Source of the DNA: Planctomycetota bacterium
GTDB taxonomy: Bacteria > Planctomycetota > GCA-002687715
Direction of reading: 5' to 3'
Assembly (NCBI GenBank): GCA_002687715.1
Contig: NZBC01000265.1
Span: 1-41,327, forward strand
DNA length: 41,327 bases
Shown one piece after another: positions 15,941-23,223 of this stretch. Both the position numbers and the translations under genes were made by a program. Numbering within the stretch: position 1 is the stretch's first letter; each line of letters opens with the position of its first letter. The notes beneath the pieces were generated by a model. The model searched no databases, was not told where the DNA came from, and worked only from the letters and a program-made list of their open reading frames with translations.

Positions 15941-16820
15941 GATCCAGCACGATGGGGAAGTGATCGCCCTGGACGACCTCCCCCTCCGCGATCAGCGGAA
16001 CGCCATCGAGGAGCGGCCGCGACGCGTCCGCGACGCGGACGTGGGGCGCCATCGTGTTCAGGACCAGTGCCCGGCGCGGGCGACCGGCCGCGTTGGGACC
16101 CGAGCCATGGACGAGGTGAGAGTGGTGGATCGACGCCTCCCCGGCGTTCAGCGGAATCGGAACGGGCCGGAACGCGTCGCGCAGGTCCTGCGGCAGTCCT
16201 TCCTCGAATCGACCCATGTCGGCGTCGAACGGGACCTGGGGCTGCAGCGGCCAGCGGTGGCTGCCAGGGACGAATTGGATGCAACCGTTCTCCTCGTCCG
16301 CGTCGTCGAGCACGACGTTCAGCGTGAGGTGTCGCGCCGGCGTCGTCCGCGTCCAGTAGCTGTAGTCCTGGTGCCAGGGCACGCACCCGGGGTGCCCCGG
16401 GGGCTTGTGGAAGACCTGGTCGTGCCAGAACCGAAGACGCTCGACCCCGAGCAGCTGGGCCATGGGCACGGTCGCCGCGGGGTGAAAGATCAGGTCGTGG
16501 AACCAGGCGTCGACCATCCACGCACCGAGGAAGTGGAACACGACCTCGTCGGGCCGCTCGCGCCACGCGGCCTCGACCTCGTACACCCGGGCGTCGCCCT
16601 CGACGATGCGGGTCCGCAGCGTCTCCAGCCTCGTCCGCAGCTCCTGGACCTGCGCGTCGTCGAGGATGCGGATCCCCGCGACGTACCCATGCTCCTCGAA
16701 GTGCGCGACCTGGGTTTCGTCGAGACGGAACCGGTCGATGTCGTCCGCTTCGCGAAGCCCGGGGAACGCATCGGTGACGGGAGCATGCGCACGGACGAGG
16801 TCGAGATCCGGATCGGGCAT
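15903..16820 (-). CDS. Phytanoyl-CoA dioxygenase (PhyH) family Fe(II)/2-oxoglutarate oxygenase
   Basis: A 305-residue cupin-fold oxygenase. The iron triad is visible as His150 and Asp152 (VPWHQDYSYW) and distal His238 (HSHLVHGSG). The arginine 12 residues later (Arg250, PRRALVL) is placed to bind 2-oxoglutarate. PhyH proteins hydroxylate diverse small molecules, and Planctomycetota carry many copies of unknown substrate. No CoA-binding or natural-product context is present here. ATG 16820 has no Shine-Dalgarno but has TAGGCT seven bases upstream. It is divergent from the gene at 16883 across a gap with a large inverted repeat, and its stop end overlaps the Nudix gene. Confidence 0.9.
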   Translation of the reverse strand: MPDPDLDLVRAHAPVTDAFPGLREADDIDRFRLDETQVAHFEEHGYVAGIRILDDAQVQELRTRLETLRTRIVEGDARVYEVEAAWRERPDEVVFHFLGAWMVDAWFHDLIFHPAATVPMAQLLGVERLRFWHDQVFHKPPGHPGCVPWHQDYSYWTRTTPARHLTLNVVLDDADEENGCIQFVPGSHRWPLQPQVPFDADMGRFEEGLPQDLRDAFRPVPIPLNAGEASIHHSHLVHGSGPNAAGRPRRALVLNTMAPHVRVADASRPLLDGVPLIAEGEVVQGDHFPIVLDLTAALRVAPDRS

Positions 16821-16827
16821 CGCGCAG

Positions 16828-16833
16828 AGCCTA
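16828..16833 (-). promoter_or_regulatory. -10 box placed for a leaderless PhyH transcript
   Basis: On the minus strand TAGGCT is followed by seven bases and the PhyH ATG (16820); there is no Shine-Dalgarno between. The box lies at one edge of the inverted repeat at 16836-16864. Confidence 0.45.
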
Positions 16834-16835
16834 CC

Positions 16836-16864
16836 GGCCCCTGGGTTCTCGAAAACCCCGGGCC
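16836..16864. promoter_or_regulatory. Near-palindromic 29-bp operator candidate between divergent promoters
   Basis: The arms GGCCC (16836-16840) and GGGCC (16860-16864) frame an inner inverted repeat GGGTTCTCGAAAACCC (16843-16858), which is a palindrome except for one mismatched pair. It sits between the two predicted -10 boxes of the divergent PhyH and 16883 genes, in the -35 area of both, where a regulator could control both at once. Confidence 0.4.
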
Positions 16865-16869
16865 AACGT

Positions 16870-16875
16870 CATAAT
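16870..16875 (+). promoter_or_regulatory. -10 box placed for a leaderless transcript of the gene at 16883
   Basis: CATAAT, five of six to TATAAT, lies seven bases before ATG 16883. TTCTCG at 16846-16851 could be a weak -35 with an 18-bp spacer. The box overlaps the earlier in-frame ATG at 16874, which argues against that ATG being the start. Confidence 0.4.
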
Positions 16876-16882
16876 GCCCGCC

Positions 16883-18121
16883 ATGGGGCGACGCAGCGAC
16901 CATCGACCCTCCAACCCCGCGGGAGTACTCCCCGAGGCGAGAGGTGCGTTCGGAGGGTTCATCGGCCCTCGTAACCTGCTCACATTGGTCGATGGCACCG
17001 CTCCTTGGTTGCGGGACGACAGCGGACGTCTCGGACCCGTTCCGGATCCGGCGCCAGCCGATGCGCGGCTCTCCGATCTTGCGGACGACCCGCTGGGCTG
17101 GTGGCACATCCTGCGCGCCGGCGACCGGCTCGCCGCGGCGGAAGAGCCCACCGAAGAAGCGTGGACTGACTACTTCGCGCTCTGCGTCGCCGCGCACTTC
17201 GGCACGGTCGCGACCTACGTCCCGACCGATGTCGACACCAAGATCCGCGATCGGCTGTGGTACGTCGACCGATCCGAATCGGAGCGCGACCGCCTGAAGG
17301 ACCTCTCGCTCGCGACGGCGGGTTGGAACATCCGAGGTGTGTCGCGCCGCGTCGTCGACGTCCCTGACCATGGTCCGGTGTCCGGCCACGACGGAGAGCG
17401 GCTGTCGATCCTCGCGGGCGGCATCCTGGGCCTGCTCCGGGCGAAGGACGAATCCGGAGCGGAGGTGCTCATCGAGACCGTGGACCAAGAGCTTCACCGC
17501 GAGGCGCGCGCCTTCGATGCGCTCGTTGCAAGACCCGGCCGTGAGCGCGACCTCCTGGTCGCCGCGGCGGCCCTGACCCACAACGCGGGCGACGTCGATC
17601 AGGGACTCTCGGCACGCAAGGGACAGCCATTCTCATCCACGCCGGTGAAGCGCTTCGGCCGGCTCGCTCACGAGCGCTTCGACCGCTACGGCGGTGCGTT
17701 CGCGCGCGCAGCGCGGCTCTACAAGGACATCATGGCCAGCGACGGCCACCGCCACTATCCGCTGCGCGACGTGCGGGCCCTCCGCACCCACCCCGATCTG
17801 CTGCTGCCCGTCGGTCCGTTCTTCGACGACTGGGGGCGTACCTGCGCAACCTCCCCTCACCTGTCCGAGGACGGTCGCGCCGAGATCGTCGCTGCGCTGG
17901 TGAACGGCGTCCGGCGGGTCAAGGGTCAGGTCGGCTATGACCGCGCGCTGGCCGGCTTCGACGACGCGCACCCAGGCGGTCTCGCGAGCTCCGACCTGGT
18001 CGGCCGGGTCCCCGCATCGACCCGCCGCGCCCTGAAAGACAAGGACCTCCGCCGCCGCATCGCGGTGAGGCAAGCATCGTTCGAGTCGGCGATGGCGAAG
18101 CGCGCACGGCGACTGCTGTAG
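16883..18121 (+). CDS. Unknown conserved-looking cytoplasmic protein, 412 residues
   Basis: I do not recognise this family. The protein has no signal peptide or membrane segment and is rich in Asp, Arg and Ala. Features worth noting are DPLGWWHILRAGDRL (about 70-84), the loop LTHNAGDVDQGLSARKG (about 231-247), HERFDRYGGAF and HRHYPLRDVRALRTHPDLLLPVGPFFDDWG, and a basic helical C-terminus (KDKDLRRRIAVRQASFESAMAKRARRLL). Paired histidines with acidic residues would fit a metal- or nucleotide-binding protein, but nothing decisive is seen. Start 16883 (MGRRSD) is preferred to ATG 16874 because a -10-like CATAAT covers the latter and places the transcript start at 16883. It is divergent from PhyH and is followed after 53 bp by the YedE-type transporter. 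Confidence 0.7.
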   Translation: MGRRSDHRPSNPAGVLPEARGAFGGFIGPRNLLTLVDGTAPWLRDDSGRLGPVPDPAPADARLSDLADDPLGWWHILRAGDRLAAAEEPTEEAWTDYFALCVAAHFGTVATYVPTDVDTKIRDRLWYVDRSESERDRLKDLSLATAGWNIRGVSRRVVDVPDHGPVSGHDGERLSILAGGILGLLRAKDESGAEVLIETVDQELHREARAFDALVARPGRERDLLVAAAALTHNAGDVDQGLSARKGQPFSSTPVKRFGRLAHERFDRYGGAFARAARLYKDIMASDGHRHYPLRDVRALRTHPDLLLPVGPFFDDWGRTCATSPHLSEDGRAEIVAALVNGVRRVKGQVGYDRALAGFDDAHPGGLASSDLVGRVPASTRRALKDKDLRRRIAVRQASFESAMAKRARRLL

Positions 18122-18162
18122 GGTCCGCGGCGGAACCGGGTGGCCTTCCGGGACAATCCCGG

Positions 18163-18168
18163 GATAAT
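18163..18168 (+). promoter_or_regulatory. -10 box placed for a leaderless yedE-like transcript
   Basis: GATAAT, five of six to TATAAT, lies six bases before ATG 18175 and there is no Shine-Dalgarno. Just upstream is a short hairpin, CCGGGA-CAA-TCCCGG (18148-18162), that could end transcription from the preceding gene. Confidence 0.45.
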
Positions 18169-18174
18169 CCACCG

Positions 18175-19245
18175 ATGCTCCGCAGAGACACCACTCCTCC
18201 GCTCGCGTTCGCTCTCATCGCCGCCGTCGGAATCGGCGCGGCGCTCCTCGTCGCCAACGGCAATCCCGGGAACATGGGGATCTGCGGGGCGTGCTTCCTG
18301 CGCGACGATGCAGGGGCGCTCGGGTTGTTCTCCGAGCCGGCAAAGCTGCCGATCTTCCGGCCCGAGGGGCTCGGGATCGTGTTCGGCGCCCTCGCTGCCG
18401 TCGGGTTTCGCAAGAAGTTCGCGGCGCGATCGGGCAGCTACGCCGTGACCCGACTCGTCCTTGGGGTGTGGACGGCCATCGGTGCGCTCGTGTTCCTCGG
18501 GTGTCCGTTCCGCATGCTGCAACGAATCGGCGGCGGCGACCTCAACGCGGTCGTGGGACTGCTCGGGCTGCTCGCAGGGGTGGGCGTGGCCGTCGCGTTC
18601 GAGAAGCGCGGGTACAACGTCGGCAAGACCCAGGTCGTCCCCGCGCCGGTCGGGCTCGCGGGGCCGATCATGCTGCTGGTGGCCGCGGGGCTGTGGTTCG
18701 GCGGGAATCTCGCCGGCCCGGGTCCCGGCGGCGATGGCCCACCCGCACACGCACCCTGGATGCTCGCGCTCGCGATCGCAGCAGGCGCGGGCGCCGTGCT
18801 GCAGATGACCGGGTTCTGCGCGATCTCCGCGTGCCGGCAGGTCTTCATCGCGAAGAAGACGATGCTGATCGCGGCCGCGGCCCTCGTCCTCGCGTACGCG
18901 GCGACGTCGTTGGGCACGGGGAAGTTCAATCTCGGCTTCGACGGCCAGCCCGCAGCCCACGGCGAACACCTGTGGAACTTCCTCGCCATGGTCCTCGTCG
19001 GCCTGTGCGGCGCGTTCGCAGGCGGGTGCCCGGTCCGGCAACTCGTGATGACGGGCGAGGGGAACGGGGACGGCTTCGTGACCGTGATCGGCCTCCTCCT
19101 CGGAGGCGCGCTCGCGCACACGCTCGGGCTCGCGTCGAGCGGCAAGGGCGCGACCGAAGGCGGAATGTGGGCCGTGGCCATCGGCATCGGATGCGTGCTG
19201 GTCTACGCCGCGTTCACGACCCGCGCGCACCGCGCCGCCGCGTGA
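18175..19245 (+). CDS. yedE: YedE/YeeE-family transporter (putative selenium- or sulfur-species importer)
   Basis: A 356-residue polytopic membrane protein with about nine to ten hydrophobic segments. It carries the cysteine signatures of the YeeE/YedE family: GNMGICGACFLRD (32-44), FLGCPFRM, MTGFCAISACRQ and AGGCPVRQL. The N-terminal NPGNMGICGACFLRDDAGALGLF closely fits the YedE subgroup annotated as a putative selenium transporter. The related YeeE imports thiosulfate by cysteine relay. YedE is often paired with a TusA-like YedF, but none is next to it here. ATG 18175 is the only well-placed start and appears leaderless. The stop (TGA) directly abuts the stop of the convergent exported-protein gene with no base between. 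Confidence 0.88.
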   Translation: MLRRDTTPPLAFALIAAVGIGAALLVANGNPGNMGICGACFLRDDAGALGLFSEPAKLPIFRPEGLGIVFGALAAVGFRKKFAARSGSYAVTRLVLGVWTAIGALVFLGCPFRMLQRIGGGDLNAVVGLLGLLAGVGVAVAFEKRGYNVGKTQVVPAPVGLAGPIMLLVAAGLWFGGNLAGPGPGGDGPPAHAPWMLALAIAAGAGAVLQMTGFCAISACRQVFIAKKTMLIAAAALVLAYAATSLGTGKFNLGFDGQPAAHGEHLWNFLAMVLVGLCGAFAGGCPVRQLVMTGEGNGDGFVTVIGLLLGGALAHTLGLASSGKGATEGGMWAVAIGIGCVLVYAAFTTRAHRAAA

Positions 19246-20493
19246 TCATTCCGGCAAAGTGGCGATGACCGCCTGGCCGTGCCAGGTGAACCGGCCGGCT
19301 GGGAGGTCGATCTCGATGCGAAACGGCTTCGATGCGTCGAAGTGCGACGGCAGGAACATGGTCAACCCACGACGTTCGATTCGGATCTTCGGCAGGCCGG
19401 GAAGCGTCTGGGTCAGTCTGTAGTTCGGACGCTTCGCCTTGTTGGCCTTGATGAGTTCCGCCAGATCCCACTGGGTGCCCAGCGGCATGGTCAGGAGCGT
19501 GGGACGACCGGCGGTCGGCAGCGGACGCTCGAGCTCTTCCCACCCCCCCCCGAATCGGCCACGGCTCTTGAGACGGGGTGCCGGCGAGTCCTTGGCGTTG
19601 AAGTCGAGCACGACCGTTCCCGCCGAAGCGGCGACCAGGGTCGTCGTGCGCTCGTCCGGCCGTGTGATCTTCATACCGCGCGGGAGCTTCGTCCCGTCCT
19701 GAGGCCGGATCGGCAGCGCTTGCATCCAGCCGGAGAGCATCGCGCCGAGATCGACGTCCTGGCCCGGCGTCGCGGCGTTCAGGAACTCCACGATGCCCGC
19801 GACGTAGCCGAGCACCGGAACGAACTTGTCGCCGTCCATCACCTTGTAGTTACCCAGCTCGGCCACGTGGATCTGGTAGCCGTCCTTCTTCAACGCGGCC
19901 AGCTCGCCGTCATCGAGGTGGCTGACGTCCTCTTCCGGCACGACCTGGGTCGACATGCCCTGGCCCTTGGTGCGTCCGCGCAACACCCACCCGACCTTGC
20001 GCTTCTTGTCGAAGCCGTCCAGGACGCCCCTCGCGTCAGCTTGATCGATCGCAACCTCAGTGGCGACGTCGAATCCGTAGGCACGGAACACCCGCGCGGC
20101 ATACTCACGCGCCACGCTGACGTCGAAGACACCGCAGTAGGAGTTCCCGTAGCTGATCGGGATGCGGGGGATCGGCTGCTTCCCGTGCGCCGAACGGGAC
20201 TTCTGGCGCGGGAAGCTCGCATCCCAATACCAATGGCCGGCACCGCCGCCCTTCTTCGTCACGTCCCGCAGGACGTCGAGCACCTTCGTCTCGCGGTCGT
20301 CAGGGGTCTGCCCGCCGGCCACTCCACCCAGCGCCGCCGTACCCATCGCCGCCAGGACGACGCGGTGCACGCGGCGCGAGAGACCTCCCTCCATCAGCTC
20401 CCGTCGCTCGTCCTCGTCGAGGCGGTCGGGATAGCCCGGATCGTAGCCGAGCGGAACCGGAACATGCGTGAGGGCGTCCTTGCGCGTCGTCAT
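19246..20493 (-). CDS. Exported orphan protein coupled to a radical SAM/SPASM enzyme
   Basis: A 415-residue protein I cannot assign to a family. The first 40 residues are hydrophilic (MTTRKDALTHVPVPLGYDP onward, then DEDERRELMEGG). A Tat-like stretch follows, SRRVHRVVLAAMGTAALGG (39-57), and then GQTPDDRETK. The remainder looks soluble and mixed alpha/beta, with a lone cysteine in SYGNSYCGVFDVSVAREYA. A long hydrophilic pre-region with a twin arginine is unusual; it could be a Tat signal with an extended head or a leader recognised by the partner enzyme. ATG 20493 overlaps the rSAM stop by four bases (ATGA), so the two are translated together with the rSAM first. The likeliest role is substrate or accessory of that enzyme (inference). 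Confidence 0.7.
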   Translation of the reverse strand: MTTRKDALTHVPVPLGYDPGYPDRLDEDERRELMEGGLSRRVHRVVLAAMGTAALGGVAGGQTPDDRETKVLDVLRDVTKKGGGAGHWYWDASFPRQKSRSAHGKQPIPRIPISYGNSYCGVFDVSVAREYAARVFRAYGFDVATEVAIDQADARGVLDGFDKKRKVGWVLRGRTKGQGMSTQVVPEEDVSHLDDGELAALKKDGYQIHVAELGNYKVMDGDKFVPVLGYVAGIVEFLNAATPGQDVDLGAMLSGWMQALPIRPQDGTKLPRGMKITRPDERTTTLVAASAGTVVLDFNAKDSPAPRLKSRGRFGGGWEELERPLPTAGRPTLLTMPLGTQWDLAELIKANKAKRPNYRLTQTLPGLPKIRIERRGLTMFLPSHFDASKPFRIEIDLPAGRFTWHGQAVIATLPE

Positions 20494-21623
20494 GACGCGG
20501 TCTCCTCGAAGATCGATTCCAGCACCGCGAGTGGCTGGTGCCAGGGATTGTAGTGACGGTCCAAGAAGGTGCGGTCGCGCTTCTGGAACAGGCGGCGGCC
20601 AATGCGGTCGGCTGCCTGAGTCACGAGCCGTTCGTGCGCGCAGAGCAACGCATCGATGGAGTGCATCTCACCACCCACGCGCAGGTTCAGACACGCGCAG
20701 TTCGACGCACACCGCGACCGGATCCCGCAGTCGCCGCACTCCTCGGGCCGGCTACCGCCGTGGTCGTGGTAGACGCTGGCCAGGGAGGCGGGATCGATTC
20801 CGCTCGCCACGTCGCCGATCTTCCATTTCGGCGATTCGAGGAACTCGATGCAGGGGTAGATTCCGCCGTCCGGATCGACCGCGATCTGGCGCACACCGGC
20901 ACAGCACGTCTCCTTGCCGAACCGGCTGCCCTGGGTGCGCGCGGTGATCTTCGCGTCGAACGGCGTCATGAAGAACGTCTCGCCGCGCCGCGTCCAACGA
21001 ACGTAGCGGCGCGCGAGCCCGCGGTACGCGACCCCGAGCCGACGCAGATCGGCGGGCGTCCACGGCGCGCCGAAGTCCAGCGTCGAGACGAATACGCGGC
21101 TGCCCCGACGGAGCAGCCACTCGGTCGAGCGGGCCAGCACCGCGGCGTTCGCGGGCGTGATGACCTGGTAGGTGGCAAATGGAGCGCGGGCGACCCGCAA
21201 GCGCTCCAGTGCATTCTCCGCCAGCGCCGACGTCGAGTGACCGTCGACCGTGGGCCGGCCCGTGTCCTGAACGTCGGGCCCCCCGTCGACCGATAGCGAG
21301 ACGAACAGCCCGGTGCGACGCGCGAACTCGGCGAGCGACCTGTCGAGCAGAGCGCCGTTCGTACACACCTTCGCCGTGACGAGGGCGCCGCGACGCGCCC
21401 CGAGTTCCCGCAGCGCGGGCCAGCACGCCTCCAGGGTCTCGCGCTCCAACAGTGGCTCCCCGCCGAAGAACGTGATCGCCACGTGGGCATGCCCGGCGTC
21501 CAGCAGCCGCTCCACCGCCGCCTCCGCGACCTCGGGAGTCATCCCTCGGCCCGCAGAATGGGTCTGGTAGCAGTAGGTGCAGGCGAAATTGCAGTCGCGG
21601 GTCAGCTGCAGGACGAGTTGCAT
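20490..21623 (-). CDS. Radical SAM protein with SPASM domain
   Basis: A 377-residue enzyme. The radical SAM cluster motif CNFACTYC (Cys11, Cys15, Cys18) is followed by the SAM-binding GGEP (54-57) and a TIM-barrel-like region. A SPASM/Twitch region has Cys240/241, Cys258 (GGIYPCIEF), Cys296, Cys299, Cys305, Cys309, Cys311 and Cys328, enough for two auxiliary 4Fe-4S clusters. SPASM enzymes mainly modify peptides or proteins (anaerobic sulfatase maturases, thioether and C-C crosslinking RiPP maturases, PqqE-like). No sulfatase or small precursor peptide gene is adjacent; the only tied gene is the 415-aa exported protein downstream. GAGGA lies five bases before ATG 21623. A maturase for that partner is the best hypothesis, but the chemistry is unknown. 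Confidence 0.9.
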   Translation of the reverse strand: MQLVLQLTRDCNFACTYCYQTHSAGRGMTPEVAEAAVERLLDAGHAHVAITFFGGEPLLERETLEACWPALRELGARRGALVTAKVCTNGALLDRSLAEFARRTGLFVSLSVDGGPDVQDTGRPTVDGHSTSALAENALERLRVARAPFATYQVITPANAAVLARSTEWLLRRGSRVFVSTLDFGAPWTPADLRRLGVAYRGLARRYVRWTRRGETFFMTPFDAKITARTQGSRFGKETCCAGVRQIAVDPDGGIYPCIEFLESPKWKIGDVASGIDPASLASVYHDHGGSRPEECGDCGIRSRCASNCACLNLRVGGEMHSIDALLCAHERLVTQAADRIGRRLFQKRDRTFLDRHYNPWHQPLAVLESIFEETAS

Positions 21624-21643
21624 AGAATCCTCGGAACCGCACG

Positions 21644-21655
21644 CGCAACGTTGCG
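21644..21655. promoter_or_regulatory. 12-bp palindrome in the rSAM divergent promoter region
   Basis: CGCAACGTTGCG is a perfect palindrome 21 bp upstream of the rSAM start and 51 bp upstream of the divergent gene at 21706. It is a possible operator for a dimeric regulator. No regulator gene is adjacent. Confidence 0.35.
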
Positions 21656-21705
21656 TTCAACGATCCGTCCTCTGGTGAGACGCGTCCACTGGCGATGGGG
21701 TTCTC

Positions 21706-23031
21706 ATGAAATCGTACGCAGCCGTCTTTATCGCGCTCCTCTCTCTCGCGATCCCGGCGCAGGATTCCTCCGGCCGCACGGTCACCGGGTGCATCGTGGA
21801 TGAACGCCGCCTACCTGTATCCGGGGTGGTGGTGCGCCTGCTCGGGCCGCGCGGACACCTGGAAGCGCTGACCGGGGCCGACGGACGCTTCGAGATCGAT
21901 GCGCGCGCGATTCCGCTCGACGATCTCCTGACCTGCGCCGTCCATGCAGTGCACCGGGGACGGGCCGCCCGGTCCGGGCTCACGCGGCATCCGAATGCGG
22001 TTCCCCTGCCCGGCATCCCGCTCGACGTGGGCCGGCTGCCGTTGCTGGTTGCCCACCGGGTCACGGTCCGGGTGCAGGACCTCGGGCGTCCGGCCGCCGG
22101 AGCGCGGGTCGACCTCGAGGTCGTCGGCGTCAGCTGCGCACGGCACGGCGTGCGGATCGCCGACGCGCAGGGTCGGGTGGTCTTCGAGGGGGTGCGTACC
22201 GGCGAGGCCCCGCAGACGCTACGGCTCGCCGCAGCAAGGAAGGGGCGCGTGGCCATCGCGATGCGGAAGCGGGTGCTGCTCGAGGACGTGACGCTGGATC
22301 TGGAGCTCGTCCCCGGGCGCGCGCTCCACCTGGTGGTCGTGGACGCGAAGTCCCACGCGCCGATTCGCGGCGCGACCATCGTCGCGCATTCGACCAATGG
22401 CGGACCACGGAGCTACGTGAGTCGGCCCGTCGACGGCATCGCGCCGACCGATGCAGCCGGGGCGACTCGACTGGTGCGACCGGCATCGTCAGCCATGCTC
22501 ATGATCAACGCGGACGCCCCGGGCTACGGGCAGGTCGCGGTCAAGGTCGCGAAGACCGCGAACGAGCACACGATCCCGCTGGACCGGCTGCGCCCGGTCA
22601 CCTTCCCGCTCATACCCTCAGCACGGCTCCCGAGCCTGGGTACGCCGGCACGCATCGTAAGCCGTCAGTTGGGGACGGAGCGGGTGCTCCCTCACCGCGC
22701 GTCCATCGGCAAGTCCGGACTCGTGGTCCGCGGTTTGAAGCCCCCGCTACGCGGCGCACTCGCGGTGATAGGCGACGGACGCGTGGCCCCGCTCACCGAC
22801 CTCTACTCCGATCGGACGCCCGCCCCGATCGCGTTCCACGAGCCGCGGCGACTCGAGGTGATCGTCCATGACCCCGACGGCGCCCCGTGCGCCGGACGGC
22901 GCGTCAACGCAACCGGCGCGGGCAACCGACTGTGGTGGGCGAGTACGGACGCCGCGGGCCGGGTCGTGTTCGATGGACTGCCACCGGGCCGCTACCGGGT
23001 CAAGTGCGGTGGCGACGGAGTCCCGTACTAG
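21706..23031 (+). CDS. Exported carboxypeptidase-regulatory-like domain protein, N-terminal part (ends at an in-frame TAG)
   Basis: A 441-residue reading frame beginning with a signal peptide (MKSYAAVFIALLSLAIPAQ). It continues with several beta-sandwich modules of the carboxypeptidase-regulatory-like/transthyretin type, recognised by V-x-G-x-(I/V)-x-D-x-x-x-x-P-(V/I) openings and G-x-(F/V)-x-(F/I) closings: VTGCIVDERRLPVSGVVV, TGADGRFEI, VQDLGRPAAGARVDL, DAQGRVVFEGV, DAAGRVVFDGLPPGRYRVK. Such proteins are secreted scaffold or surface proteins without known catalysis. The TAG at 23029-23031 falls between GDGVPY and YEVSADV, and the same frame then stays open for 442 more codons in the same style. 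The stop therefore splits one gene of about 884 codons. It may be a pseudogene, an error, or a site of read-through. Confidence 0.75.
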   Translation: MKSYAAVFIALLSLAIPAQDSSGRTVTGCIVDERRLPVSGVVVRLLGPRGHLEALTGADGRFEIDARAIPLDDLLTCAVHAVHRGRAARSGLTRHPNAVPLPGIPLDVGRLPLLVAHRVTVRVQDLGRPAAGARVDLEVVGVSCARHGVRIADAQGRVVFEGVRTGEAPQTLRLAAARKGRVAIAMRKRVLLEDVTLDLELVPGRALHLVVVDAKSHAPIRGATIVAHSTNGGPRSYVSRPVDGIAPTDAAGATRLVRPASSAMLMINADAPGYGQVAVKVAKTANEHTIPLDRLRPVTFPLIPSARLPSLGTPARIVSRQLGTERVLPHRASIGKSGLVVRGLKPPLRGALAVIGDGRVAPLTDLYSDRTPAPIAFHEPRRLEVIVHDPDGAPCAGRRVNATGAGNRLWWASTDAAGRVVFDGLPPGRYRVKCGGDGVPY

Positions 23032-23223
23032 TACGAGGTCAGCGCCGACGTCGCGAACCACGACTCCACCCTCCGTTACCCGTGGCTGCCGGCCATCCGC
23101 GTCGCGATCGCAATCACCGTCGATGGTCAGCCACGGCTGCCCGCGTCGTGGCGGCTGCTCGCCTCGTACGCGAACCACGGCAAGGTCGAGGAAGACGCGG
23201 AAGGTGGGCGTCTGCTTGTCGAC

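Noticed and set aside
20490..21623. Anaerobic sulfatase maturase
   Set aside because: No sulfatase gene or C-x-P-x-R motif occurs in the coupled partner or neighbours; the SPASM layout alone does not define a sulfatase maturase.
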